From Nitrospiraceae bacterium (GTDB taxonomy: Bacteria; Nitrospirota; Thermodesulfovibrionia; Thermodesulfovibrionales; UBA1546): a DNA stretch of 47,803 bases. The notes under the pieces are model-generated. The model saw nothing but the letters and a program-made list of their open reading frames with translations, had not been told where the DNA came from and searched no databases. The stretch is from the NCBI GenBank assembly GCA_021373015.1, contig JAJFTJ010000003.1, forward strand, positions 1 through 47,803, given 5' to 3'. Shown in pieces: positions 1 through 8,701 of the stretch. The first letter of the stretch is position 1; every line of letters begins with the position of its first letter. Made by a program: the position numbers and the translations under genes.

Positions 1-879
1 AGATTCTCCCAGATATGTCATTGCTTTTCGCCATTGTCTTTTTTTCATCTGTTTCTCTGCCTCAGCATTCCACATAGAAGCAGTTAGCATTTCAGGTTTA
101 AGGATGGAGGGCGCCTTTTTAGTCTCCAAAGCCTTCTTGAATTCTTCGGCAGTCTGAAAACGAAGGTCAGGCTGTTTTGCAATCGCCTTGAGAATAATAT
201 TACACATCCAGTCCGGGACAGAAGCAGGGAAAGAGGGTTGCTCATATATATGGGCATTCATAATTTGCGCATCATCGCCCTTATAAGGCATTTCGCCTGT
301 CAGCATTTCGTATAAAGTAATTCCCAAAGCATAAATATCGGTTCGCGGGTCTTTAGGATTAGCTCCGCTTTTAAATTGATCAGGCGCAAGATATTGGATT
401 GTTCCAAGACGGGTATTAGCCACCCCGAAATCGCTGATTTTAATATGCCCGTCGTTTCCGAGAAGAATATTTGACGGTTTTATGTCATGATGCACGATTT
501 TATTTTTGTGGATAATTGAAAGGCCTGTGCATATTTCGATCGCATATTCTACAGCTTTTTCTATCGGCAACTTCCCTTCCGCTTTAAGAAGATTCCATAA
601 GCTGCCTAAAGGACAATATTCCATTACAAGAAAAAAATTGTTTTCTGAAGGGATAGCCTGATTAATCTTTATTACTTTCTCACAATCAAGCTTTGCAAGA
701 GTTTGCATTTCCTTGATAAAACTTTCAATCTGCTCTTGCTTAACCTCAATCAACTCCTTAATTGCAACTTCACGTTCAAGAATAGTGTCGTATGCCTTCC
801 AAACACGACCAAAACCGCCCCTGCTTAGCGCTTGGTCTATGCGGTACTTATTTTCTAAAATATCGCCGGGGTTAAGCAT
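1..879 (-). CDS. Ser/Thr protein kinase, C-terminus beyond window edge
   Basis: I translated this by hand because the frame runs off the left edge; 293 codons are visible from an ATG at 879. It is a Hanks-type kinase domain. It has a glycine-rich loop (LSRGGFGRVW, residues 18-27), the ATP-binding lysine in VAIKEL (K41), a catalytic loop HHDIKPSN (130-137) with D132 and N137, the DFG metal-binding motif (150-152), and a DIYALG segment near 181. Two departures from the family norm are visible: the usual HRD is HHD, and APE is APD, after a very short activation segment. The domain ends near residue 255 and further sequence continues out of the window. The gene starts 7 bases after the radical SAM stop codon, so it is probably the sixth gene of the leftward island operon. 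A regulatory or defence-signalling role is inferred from the company it keeps. Confidence 0.88.
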   Translation of the reverse strand, partial: MLNPGDILENKYRIDQALSRGGFGRVWKAYDTILEREVAIKELIEVKQEQIESFIKEMQTLAKLDCEKVIKINQAIPSENNFFLVMEYCPLGSLWNLLKAEGKLPIEKAVEYAIEICTGLSIIHKNKIVHHDIKPSNILLGNDGHIKISDFGVANTRLGTIQYLAPDQFKSGANPKDPRTDIYALGITLYEMLTGEMPYKGDDAQIMNAHIYEQPSFPASVPDWMCNIILKAIAKQPDLRFQTAEEFKKALETKKAPSILKPEMLTASMWNAEAEKQMKKRQWRKAMTYLGES

Positions 880-886
880 TTAAAGT

Positions 887-2038
887 TTATCCTAAACAAT
901 TGCACTGCAAGCCATTTATCGTCATGTCAAGGCTTTTCCAAATTTTAATGTCCTCTTTGCAGAGAGCAACTTTTACTTTCCTGTCATGTTTCTTTATGGT
1001 GTCGACAATTACTTTAAACATCGCCAAGCGGTGTTCGTCAGGGTATCTGAGCTTAGTTCCTTCGCTAATCAGTCCGGAGTTAATCTTTAAAAGTGGAGAC
1101 TCTGGAAAACGGGAACTGATATGAGAGGCAAGTCCTTTCGATGGACGATATTCCCCTATAGTAATTCGTTCGGGTTTGACATAAGAGAATATCTTTTCTA
1201 CAAGATTAATGTAATCCTTTTTCCATGTTGAATAAAGAATAACCGGGTCTATTCTTAAGCGTATCTCGTATCCTGCCTGCTGCAACTTCCCTGCCGCTTT
1301 TAACCTTTCTTCAGGGGAAGCGGTTCTATGTTCAAGCTGCTGGTAAACCATATTTGTATTGACGCTAAATGACATAATTGACTTGTTTTTGTGGTCCAAG
1401 TCAAGAAGAGAATCTATACGGTCGCTCTTTGTCAGGAAAAGCAGCCTTGTTTTTTGAGTTTCTTCTGCAACAAAGGAGATAAGCTCTTCAGCAAAGCCCG
1501 TGACATTTTCAACTGCCAGTGGATCGCACAATTCACCAAGGTTCAAGACCCGCAAGACATCAGGGATCTTCGATTTGTCAAAGCTTACTATTTCTTTAAA
1601 CATCTTGTCATAGTTTACAAAGTGAGTTGAAATCGGCATATTGCGGAAAGTGAGATAAAGATAGCAGTACTCACACCAGAAATTGCAGTTGTTATAAGTT
1701 GTTAATTTGTAAAATTTCGAGCACCTGCCGATTGGATGCTGAAATTGTTCGATGAATGAGCTTGTGCGGTTTCTCAAAAGCAGCACTCCCCTCTCAGCCT
1801 GTAGCTTCTTCAACCCTTTATCCCCGTTTAAAGAAGGAGCGGTATCAAACCATTTCAATGATAAGCCTGATCGTTTAGCAATCTTCTTGGCACGCAATTC
1901 ATCACAGTGTCCGCGAACTGCCCATAGTTCAGAAACAAGAGATTGCTTTAGGAAATCGTGTCCATAGCTCACCGCTTTTTCTTTTATTTCCATCTTAATG
2001 CTTTGATTATCTGTTTTATAAGAGACATGCTTTGACAT
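887..2038 (-). CDS. SPL-like radical SAM protein
   Basis: This 383-residue protein carries the radical SAM cluster motif C-x3-C-x2-C (C118, C122, C125, in CNFWCEYCYL) that binds the [4Fe-4S] cluster and SAM. The cluster environment, the later LGELCDPLAVENVTGF segment and FLTKSDRID resemble the spore photoproduct lyase family, whose founding member repairs a thymine dimer by radical chemistry. Cysteines near the C-terminus (ALCKED and CNCLG) could be extra ligands or hydrogen donors, but their role is not known. Its ATG overlaps the TcmP stop codon by one base (TAATG), so the two are translationally coupled. TcmP proteins, as I recall, are typically paired with three-cysteine radical-SAM-like partners, which matches this pair. 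The substrate is unknown; a nucleic acid is a reasonable guess given the neighbours. Confidence 0.85.
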   Translation of the reverse strand: MSKHVSYKTDNQSIKMEIKEKAVSYGHDFLKQSLVSELWAVRGHCDELRAKKIAKRSGLSLKWFDTAPSLNGDKGLKKLQAERGVLLLRNRTSSFIEQFQHPIGRCSKFYKLTTYNNCNFWCEYCYLYLTFRNMPISTHFVNYDKMFKEIVSFDKSKIPDVLRVLNLGELCDPLAVENVTGFAEELISFVAEETQKTRLLFLTKSDRIDSLLDLDHKNKSIMSFSVNTNMVYQQLEHRTASPEERLKAAGKLQQAGYEIRLRIDPVILYSTWKKDYINLVEKIFSYVKPERITIGEYRPSKGLASHISSRFPESPLLKINSGLISEGTKLRYPDEHRLAMFKVIVDTIKKHDRKVKVALCKEDIKIWKSLDMTINGLQCNCLG

Positions 2039-2859
2039 TACTTCATTCCTTTATATTTTTTGAAAATATCCCTTGCTATGTCGTTTGCAGCATTTTTTTG
2101 TGACGCAAAACAAAGATAATAGAGAGGGCCATTTTTCCCATTTGTCATTAAAATAGGTTCAGGGACATATTGGAAACCGACTTTTTTGAGTCGTCTGCAA
2201 AACTCTTTTGCCAGTGCCTGATAATCCTCAACTCTTACATGTTGGGTTTCCCCGAAAAGAGTCTTTTGCTCTCTATAAAGAAGTTGTCTCCAGCTTTCAT
2301 CGCCCCAGAAGGCATTCATCCTTTCAATATTTTCTGGTTTTGCCTTTGCAGGATCCTCAAACAAAACATTTCGATTAATATCCATAATCGGAAAATTTAT
2401 AAATATATCGACTGTTTTCAGTTCGGCGGCAGCCTTAATCGTTTCCCACCTTAATTGAAGACCATATGGATCAAGAATGCACAATGCCCTCCTGAAAGAC
2501 TCATATAAAAATATTGGGAAAATGTCTTTTATAAGAATGTCGTTGCAATCTCCATGGTAGGAATGTACGCTCGGATTTTCTTTTGCAATCTCATTAAACA
2601 CATCAGCACGCTCCTCATCGAGATCAATGAAATGGTACTCTGTAAACGGCGGCTTCACATTTAAAGCATTAAGAGGAGACCCTGGGACAAGCTTTCTAGT
2701 TTTCCTGCTGATATGCTTTCCCGCCCCCGCAAATGCATCTATGTAAATATATCCTTTGCACCATGACTGTTTGCTCATGATACTGGTATAAGCACTGGCG
2801 TACTTCTTGATAATTTCCAATTTTATCTCAGACCAGGAACCGATTTTATCGATTTTCAT
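2038..2859 (-). CDS. tcmP: three-Cys-motif partner protein, TcmP-like
   Basis: The 273-residue protein looks like the TcmP family, named for occurring beside three-cysteine-motif proteins. It shows the fold signatures of a class I SAM methyltransferase: DAFAGAG (41-47) as the SAM-binding loop, an acidic strand end in HFIDLDEER (76-84), GDCND (103-107), and LDPYGL (129-134) in the place where DNA amino-methyltransferases have a DPPY-type catalytic motif. The motif is not exactly DPPY/NPPY, so activity cannot be assumed. The start codon overlaps the stop of the UvrD-like gene (ATGA, 4 bases) and the stop overlaps the radical SAM start. This is the tightest packing in the operon. It is likely a partner or co-enzyme of the radical SAM protein; the reaction is unknown. 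Confidence 0.8.
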   Translation of the reverse strand: MKIDKIGSWSEIKLEIIKKYASAYTSIMSKQSWCKGYIYIDAFAGAGKHISRKTRKLVPGSPLNALNVKPPFTEYHFIDLDEERADVFNEIAKENPSVHSYHGDCNDILIKDIFPIFLYESFRRALCILDPYGLQLRWETIKAAAELKTVDIFINFPIMDINRNVLFEDPAKAKPENIERMNAFWGDESWRQLLYREQKTLFGETQHVRVEDYQALAKEFCRRLKKVGFQYVPEPILMTNGKNGPLYYLCFASQKNAANDIARDIFKKYKGMK

Positions 2860-4718
2860 AAGCTGATATCCTGCAAAAATTCCGATAGACCAACTCTACT
2901 ATAGGTTTTCCCGTCTCTTTTAACTGTCCCTATACTTGCAGTGTGATGGCCTTTTGATTGCCTGAAAGGAAGATCCCGGCTCCAACTTATGGCTAAAGTT
3001 TTTTTAGCTCTCGTAATACCGACATAAAGTAAACGACGTTGTTCTTGCTTGTGTTCATGGTCTGTTAAATGAGCTGACCGATTTTTGCCAGGAATGTTAC
3101 CATCATTACAGCCTAAAATAAAAACGTGATCAGCCTCCAATCCTTTAGAAGCCATTAGCGTCATTACTTTGATTACGTTATTGTCAAAATGTATTGTTCT
3201 TGTGTAGTCAATAAACTTTGAATAAAGACTTTTGATCGTATCATCGACTTCTTTAAGAGAAAATAATACTTGCCTAATATCTAAGAGTTCTTCAACAGAA
3301 TCCGGGAATAAATCATTTATCACCTTTTCGATAGGAACTTCATTTTTGTATAAAGCAATGATTTCTTTGAGTCTGATTATTTTCTCGCATACATGACGAA
3401 CTCTTTTACTCTTTTTATCAAAGTCATTTGGATTTACAGATTGAATTGCATTTTTAAGACTGCCATATTTCTTTTTTATCACCTTAATCTCATTTGCAAA
3501 ATGATTCTCGTCTCCCACTCCTAAATAAGATCTAATATGCAGTAAACCCTCCGGGTTCGCAATGATGCCTAAAAGCGATACGCTTTCTGCTTCTCTATCT
3601 GTGAACGCGCCTTTAACTGCAAAGCGAAAGACAATATCCACAAGCATATGGTGGTTTTCTTTCTTAGCAGTGGCGAATTTTACAAAATCTATGCCCAATT
3701 TTTTCCGAGGGACCAGAATAAAAATATCTTTTGGCGAGGCATCTGAGTTCAATCTCGTATCAATTAGCGTCAGTATTTCTTCGAACTCCTCATCTTGATA
3801 TTGTTTCTGAATGAGTTGAACTTCACCAGTTATAGCATTAGGAAGAGTTTTTAACTTTTTTCTTGTCGGATCAAATTGTATAAGTAATTTATTTGCCAGA
3901 TCGAGTATTTTTGTGGAGCATCTTCCAGAAAAAGGTAGTGTATGATTTTCTGTATTTTCCTTGTCAGCAAATTTAGTGATCCCGACAGGATATGCGAACT
4001 TAAAACTGTAGATAGATTGATCTGGATCACCAACTACTATCAGAAGCTGCGATGATTTTGCCAGAATTTCAATAAACCTCTGCTCTAACTCATTCAAATC
4101 TTGAAACTCATCAACAAAAATATATTGAGGTTCAGCAATAAATTCAGAATCTATCTTAGTTGCTAAATCGACAGCATGATAAGCGATTTCCTCCATCATG
4201 GCTGCTTCGTGTTCACTAAGCCAATTTAGAATTGCTGCCTTAAATTGTCTTTTTTCATCATCCTCATTAAATACTTCATCATGCGGTTTAATAGCCCAAC
4301 CTGCGCTAAATTCATCAAGCATGGCTCGCAGTTTCTTCTTGTCATTTTTTAATATTAATTTGAGATCGGAAATCATTACCTTTTTTTCGAAATCCATTAT
4401 TATTGAATTAACCCGTTTTCTAATCTCGTGATTGTCTTCAGTCAATAAAAAAGATAAACAGAAAGAATGTAATGTTGAGGCTTTTGGCACTTTTTCTATA
4501 CTCTTAACCTTATTCTGGAGGTCAATCGCTGATAGTCTCGAAAATGTCAGAAGAAGAACATTTTTTTGTGCTATGCTTGAATCTGCAATAATTTGTTTGG
4601 CTTTAGGAATTAAGATGCCAGTCGTCTTGCCGCTTCCGGGACCAGCAATAACACAAATTTGTTTTGCGGTTGAATTTAAGATTTCATCAAATTTTCTGTT
4701 ATTATTGGTATCTTCCAT
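2856..4718 (-). CDS. UvrD/Rep-like superfamily 1 DNA helicase
   Basis: A 620-residue SF1A helicase. The Walker A motif is GPGSGKTT (26-33), Walker B is DEFQD (203-207), motif III follows as GDPDQSIYSFK (230-240), and the C-terminal half carries LMASKGLEADHVF (motif V) and RRLLYVGITRAKK (motif VI). These are the ATPase and translocation motifs of UvrD, PcrA and Rep. The protein is shorter than UvrD or PcrA (about 720 residues) and I see no nuclease motif. It is probably a 3'-5' single-stranded DNA translocase by family. It starts only a few bases after the stop of the methyltransferase gene and overlaps tcmP by 4 bases, so it sits in the middle of the operon and is not a housekeeping uvrD. UvrD-like helicases are also found in Gabija, but no GajA-type gene is present here. 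Confidence 0.9.
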   Translation of the reverse strand: MEDTNNNRKFDEILNSTAKQICVIAGPGSGKTTGILIPKAKQIIADSSIAQKNVLLLTFSRLSAIDLQNKVKSIEKVPKASTLHSFCLSFLLTEDNHEIRKRVNSIIMDFEKKVMISDLKLILKNDKKKLRAMLDEFSAGWAIKPHDEVFNEDDEKRQFKAAILNWLSEHEAAMMEEIAYHAVDLATKIDSEFIAEPQYIFVDEFQDLNELEQRFIEILAKSSQLLIVVGDPDQSIYSFKFAYPVGITKFADKENTENHTLPFSGRCSTKILDLANKLLIQFDPTRKKLKTLPNAITGEVQLIQKQYQDEEFEEILTLIDTRLNSDASPKDIFILVPRKKLGIDFVKFATAKKENHHMLVDIVFRFAVKGAFTDREAESVSLLGIIANPEGLLHIRSYLGVGDENHFANEIKVIKKKYGSLKNAIQSVNPNDFDKKSKRVRHVCEKIIRLKEIIALYKNEVPIEKVINDLFPDSVEELLDIRQVLFSLKEVDDTIKSLYSKFIDYTRTIHFDNNVIKVMTLMASKGLEADHVFILGCNDGNIPGKNRSAHLTDHEHKQEQRRLLYVGITRAKKTLAISWSRDLPFRQSKGHHTASIGTVKRDGKTYSRVGLSEFLQDISL

Positions 4719-4723
4719 ATTAA

Positions 4724-7700
4724 CTAATGCCCTTCCACAATCTCAATCTCCTCATCCGTCAATCCATACAACTTATAAACAATTTCGTCTATCAACTCAT
4801 CAGTAGCCTTAATCTTTTCTTTCAAAGGCTCAAGCACTGCCATGCTTTTTGTGAAATGTTTTTCAAGAAGTTCCTGAGTCTTTCGGCTTGATGGGTCTAT
4901 AGAGAGTTTGTTTTTGTTCTTTTTGAGGACTTCAAGGAAGTGGTCAAAATCATGCTCATGATATTCTTTGATTGCGGTCTTATTGCTCAAGTCTTCGATT
5001 CCGGCTCCGATTTCACGTTCAAGCCATTTTAAAAATCCCTTACTCTCCTCGTTCTTGGCCTTGTTCATCTCGATCATCTGCTCTGCGAGATAGGCTATAA
5101 AGTTATGGACTGTATCGTTCCTGCCCATGGCAAATTCATAATCTGTCCATTTTGCAATGTCATCATATTTGGAACGTTCATGCAGCTTAACAGCCTCTTT
5201 AAAAAACTCCTTCCGCTCTTTTTCAGGGGTAGTGAAGGAGATGGGAGGAATAGGGAACCTGTCAAGATCCATTTTTTTTATTTGAGCAGTTGACTCCTTA
5301 TTAGTTATAAGTTTTTCTTGGAAATAAAAGGTTAATAACTTTGAATTGAGCAAGGCCAGCAGAAAATAGAAATTAAAATCAGTATTATTGTCGTACAAAA
5401 AATAGAGAGACTGTTCCACGATTGTTCCGCTATTATCAACGGTAGCAATTAATTGCAAACCTGTTTTTCGTAATAATAATTTAGGTTTTTTCTTCAAAAT
5501 ATTCATATCACATGTTCTGCCTGTAATTGGATTATCTTGAAAATCATTATAATAGCAACCATCTATTTGATATCGGTCAATATTATCTCCCTTAAGAACC
5601 GGAACTTGTTTTTTATTTACAAATTCAGTCGTAATTTTGTCTGAAGATGCACCAAAACCAGATGTAGTCATAATTTCAGTGCCAAGCGGGTATATTCCAT
5701 TTTTTTCGCATTTGATTAATATCGGCAGCGCCGTTAGGCTATAACTTCTTGGAAAAACATATTCATCGGGTTGAACTTCTGATATATTTGCCAAGCGTTG
5801 AAAATTAAAGTTAGATGTAATTGCAACATCATAATTATGACCTGTTTGTTTGTCACGGGTGAATACGTAGATAAGGCAATCAGCTATAACGCCAGGGAAT
5901 TTAACCGAGTAATTCAATGACCTAACTATACACCTATTTAAAATAGTTTTACGTGTAAGAGAATAATACATATTTGTTGCAAGTCTATCTGGGATAATGA
6001 ATGATGCATTACCTTTATCTTTTAGCAATAGTGTCGACAAAAGCACAAAATTTTCATAATAATTTGGCATATAAGTATTAGAACCATATGTGCAGTGAAG
6101 ATAATCTATTTCATTTGTATCCTTTTCATTGCTTTTACGGAAACGTCCTTTTAGTGATACCCATGGCGGATTGCCTACCACGCAATCAAAACCCGGATTG
6201 TTTTTCATTTGAACCTTCTGCTCATAACCTGACATCTGCTCGTAAAATACCTCTGAAAACTCAATCTCCCAGTGAAAGAACCGTTTTTCTTCAGTAATCG
6301 TCTCAACTTTCTCTATCAGCTTCCTGTCTTTATCAGGCAGTTTTGCAATCGAGGCATGAAGGTTATTAAGGTCAATCTTGTCGAAGTCCGACACAAGCAT
6401 CTTTTTCGCATCAGGAATTCCAAAGTAGTCTGCAACGAGCATATCGAGTAGAATTCTGTAACCTTCAAGTCCTTTGTTTGCATCGCCGTATTTTTTATGT
6501 GACTCCTTCACCTGCGCTACAGTCGCATCCGGCAAGTCGGAAACGAAAATCATATCTCTCATTGCCCTTTTTAGCGGTTCAAGGTTTATCGCAAAGAGCC
6601 GTCCGGTTAGAGCTTTTCCCAATGCGTCAATATTGGTCCCGATCAAACTATTGCCGCATTTCAGATGATGATCGAGGAATGACAGCGGCGCGCCAAGCGT
6701 GAAGGAGTCAAGCCACAACGAAAGTTTCGCAAGTTCTACCGCCATTTCATTGAGGTCAACGCCGTAGATGCAGCGTTTCATTACCATGCGCTTAATGAGA
6801 TTGACCTCTGTCAGTTTGCTCTCATCAATCTTTACTCCCTGCTTACTGATTTCTTCAAGTATTTCATTCCGCAATTCTGCAATTTTTTTAATAACAGGAT
6901 TATCAGGATAACCGGCAAGGAATGCGACTATCCTGTCAGAAATATAATCTACTGTGTGCACAAGAAAGTGTCCGCTCCCCATTGCAGGGTCAAGGACTTT
7001 GATACCGAAGACAGTCTTGAATATCTCATCTTCAAGATCTCTGATCTTCGCTTTGTAACCCCGAATACTATCCGCCGACAATTGGTTATTCAATGACTTT
7101 TTTTGCATACCGACAAATAGTGACAGCAACCCATCGGCGATTTTCAGTTTTTCGTCAAGCACAGGCCCGACTGTATTGCCCACGATATATTCGACACTGA
7201 AATGAGGCGTGTAAAAGGAACCTGTTGCCTTCCGTTCATGCCTGGAGTTTTCTATGTAAACCTCGCCTTTTGTCCTTTTGCCGTAAATCCTAAACCCCTC
7301 TTTAATTGCTGATGCCTTCTCCCATAAAGACTTCCCGTCTTTCCTGATTTCAACCACGTCTTCCTCTGCAACCTGAATATGGAATTCCAGTATGCCTTCA
7401 TATATATCGCCGAGATGACGGACGCTGAGGGATGAATAGTCAATAAAGGCAGGCGCATCAGGCGTGTGTATGCTTTCATGGTCAACAGTAAGAAGTTCTA
7501 TTGCATCTGCAAGAAAAGGGTCGGGCAGTTTATGAATTGAAAGAAAACCATCCTTCGGGGTTTCAAACAAACCGCCGTTATACACAGGGACATTCAGCGC
7601 AGGATCGCCTTTTGCAATAATGTCAAAAAGTCCTTGAAGCCTCGCCCAGTAGGTATAAGACCTCTTACTCATTTTATCAAGCCCTGTGCCAGAAATATCT

Positions 7701-8674
7701 TTATTAATGTCCCTCCTGAGCTTTGAAAGGCTTACCCTGTAGTAAGGGTCTTCATTAACAGGCAGGAGATTTCTGCTTTCGGCATAAAGCACAAAAAGCA
7801 GGCGATAAAGAAGGGTGAGACATCCTCTGAAAATAGCTTTTTTGCTTTCATCAGTTTCTTTTGTTGCTGAAAGTTCAGACATCCTGTAATGAACAAAACC
7901 TTCTGCGAGACCTTCAAACACCTTGTCGAAAATAAGGTCTTTCAGTTTTGTGCTTATTCTTGAGGCATAATCCTCAGTCCCTTTTAGATGCTGGTCAAGC
8001 CATGTCTTTCCGGAAATTGAATCAGGGATAAAGGCATCTTTTGAAAAGAAAAGATAAAAATAGAGAAACTTTTCTTTGTCGTTTCTTGTGATTATTTCCT
8101 CAAGATCAATCTCAAAAAAATTGCCGGAGCGGGATGCCGCCTTGTAATAGAATAGGCGCCAGTGTTTTCCATTGGTGAGGATTGCCCATTGAATACGGCT
8201 TTCAGAGGCATGGTACACATCATCGAGATATTTTACTGTTTGCGCTGTAGGGTCTCGCTTGTCGAGAGTGTCCTTCGGCTCTGTATCATTGAGTCTTCTG
8301 CGCCAGTACTTTGCTTCTAAAATAGTTACAGGATGTTTGAAGAATCTAACTAAATTATCTTTCTCATTCCGCGCATCTGTAAGGGAAGCTTTATCCTTGA
8401 ATAAGGCGTAATCCGGTCTTTTCTTTTTCAGCCCTCTTTTGGTAGTTGGCTGTACGTCCCATTCGTAACCGAGAACCTGAAGAACCGGCCTTATGAATTT
8501 ATCCTCAAGCCCTGCTTCTTCTCCCGGGCCAAGCTTTAAAGTCTTAGTCTCGTTATACGCCTTTTTTATAACATCAAAAACATCTGAGACCTTTTCTTTT
8601 TGTTCCTTCCATAAATCAGTATTCGGCAGGCGATGTTCAAGGTAGTTCTTTGAGAAAAGGTTCTGATTGTTCAA
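4724..8674 (-). CDS. PD-(D/E)XK nuclease fused to N6-adenine DNA methyltransferase
   Basis: The 1316-residue protein combines restriction and modification signatures in one chain, like a type IIG enzyme. The N-terminal part has RPDYALF and, about 30 residues on, ILEAKYW: D88, E120 and K122 form a plausible PD-(D/E)XK nuclease site, with an upstream glutamate in LEDKF (E57). The methyltransferase core has motif X TGSFYTP (484-490), SAM loop LDPAMGSGHF (561-570), the GVDLNEMAVELAKLSLW helix region, and catalytic motif IV NPPW (835-838), expected for N6-adenine methylation. The region after about residue 840 is probably target recognition, ending with a helical tail. It begins 27 bases after the SNF2 gene. 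Size and partner resemble DrmMI of class 1 DISARM; PglX of BREX is a more distant alternative. The recognition sequence cannot be read from the protein. Confidence 0.9.
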   Translation of the reverse strand: MNNQNLFSKNYLEHRLPNTDLWKEQKEKVSDVFDVIKKAYNETKTLKLGPGEEAGLEDKFIRPVLQVLGYEWDVQPTTKRGLKKKRPDYALFKDKASLTDARNEKDNLVRFFKHPVTILEAKYWRRRLNDTEPKDTLDKRDPTAQTVKYLDDVYHASESRIQWAILTNGKHWRLFYYKAASRSGNFFEIDLEEIITRNDKEKFLYFYLFFSKDAFIPDSISGKTWLDQHLKGTEDYASRISTKLKDLIFDKVFEGLAEGFVHYRMSELSATKETDESKKAIFRGCLTLLYRLLFVLYAESRNLLPVNEDPYYRVSLSKLRRDINKDISGTGLDKMSKRSYTYWARLQGLFDIIAKGDPALNVPVYNGGLFETPKDGFLSIHKLPDPFLADAIELLTVDHESIHTPDAPAFIDYSSLSVRHLGDIYEGILEFHIQVAEEDVVEIRKDGKSLWEKASAIKEGFRIYGKRTKGEVYIENSRHERKATGSFYTPHFSVEYIVGNTVGPVLDEKLKIADGLLSLFVGMQKKSLNNQLSADSIRGYKAKIRDLEDEIFKTVFGIKVLDPAMGSGHFLVHTVDYISDRIVAFLAGYPDNPVIKKIAELRNEILEEISKQGVKIDESKLTEVNLIKRMVMKRCIYGVDLNEMAVELAKLSLWLDSFTLGAPLSFLDHHLKCGNSLIGTNIDALGKALTGRLFAINLEPLKRAMRDMIFVSDLPDATVAQVKESHKKYGDANKGLEGYRILLDMLVADYFGIPDAKKMLVSDFDKIDLNNLHASIAKLPDKDRKLIEKVETITEEKRFFHWEIEFSEVFYEQMSGYEQKVQMKNNPGFDCVVGNPPWVSLKGRFRKSNEKDTNEIDYLHCTYGSNTYMPNYYENFVLLSTLLLKDKGNASFIIPDRLATNMYYSLTRKTILNRCIVRSLNYSVKFPGVIADCLIYVFTRDKQTGHNYDVAITSNFNFQRLANISEVQPDEYVFPRSYSLTALPILIKCEKNGIYPLGTEIMTTSGFGASSDKITTEFVNKKQVPVLKGDNIDRYQIDGCYYNDFQDNPITGRTCDMNILKKKPKLLLRKTGLQLIATVDNSGTIVEQSLYFLYDNNTDFNFYFLLALLNSKLLTFYFQEKLITNKESTAQIKKMDLDRFPIPPISFTTPEKERKEFFKEAVKLHERSKYDDIAKWTDYEFAMGRNDTVHNFIAYLAEQMIEMNKAKNEESKGFLKWLEREIGAGIEDLSNKTAIKEYHEHDFDHFLEVLKKNKNKLSIDPSSRKTQELLEKHFTKSMAVLEPLKEKIKATDELIDEIVYKLYGLTDEEIEIVEGH

Positions 8675-8701
8675 AAAAAAAGAGATTGGCCTGTTCTGGC
8701 A

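Noticed and set aside
2856-4718. Gabija GajB, because it is a UvrD-like helicase
   Set aside because: No GajA-type ATPase-TOPRIM gene is next to it, and the size and neighbours differ.
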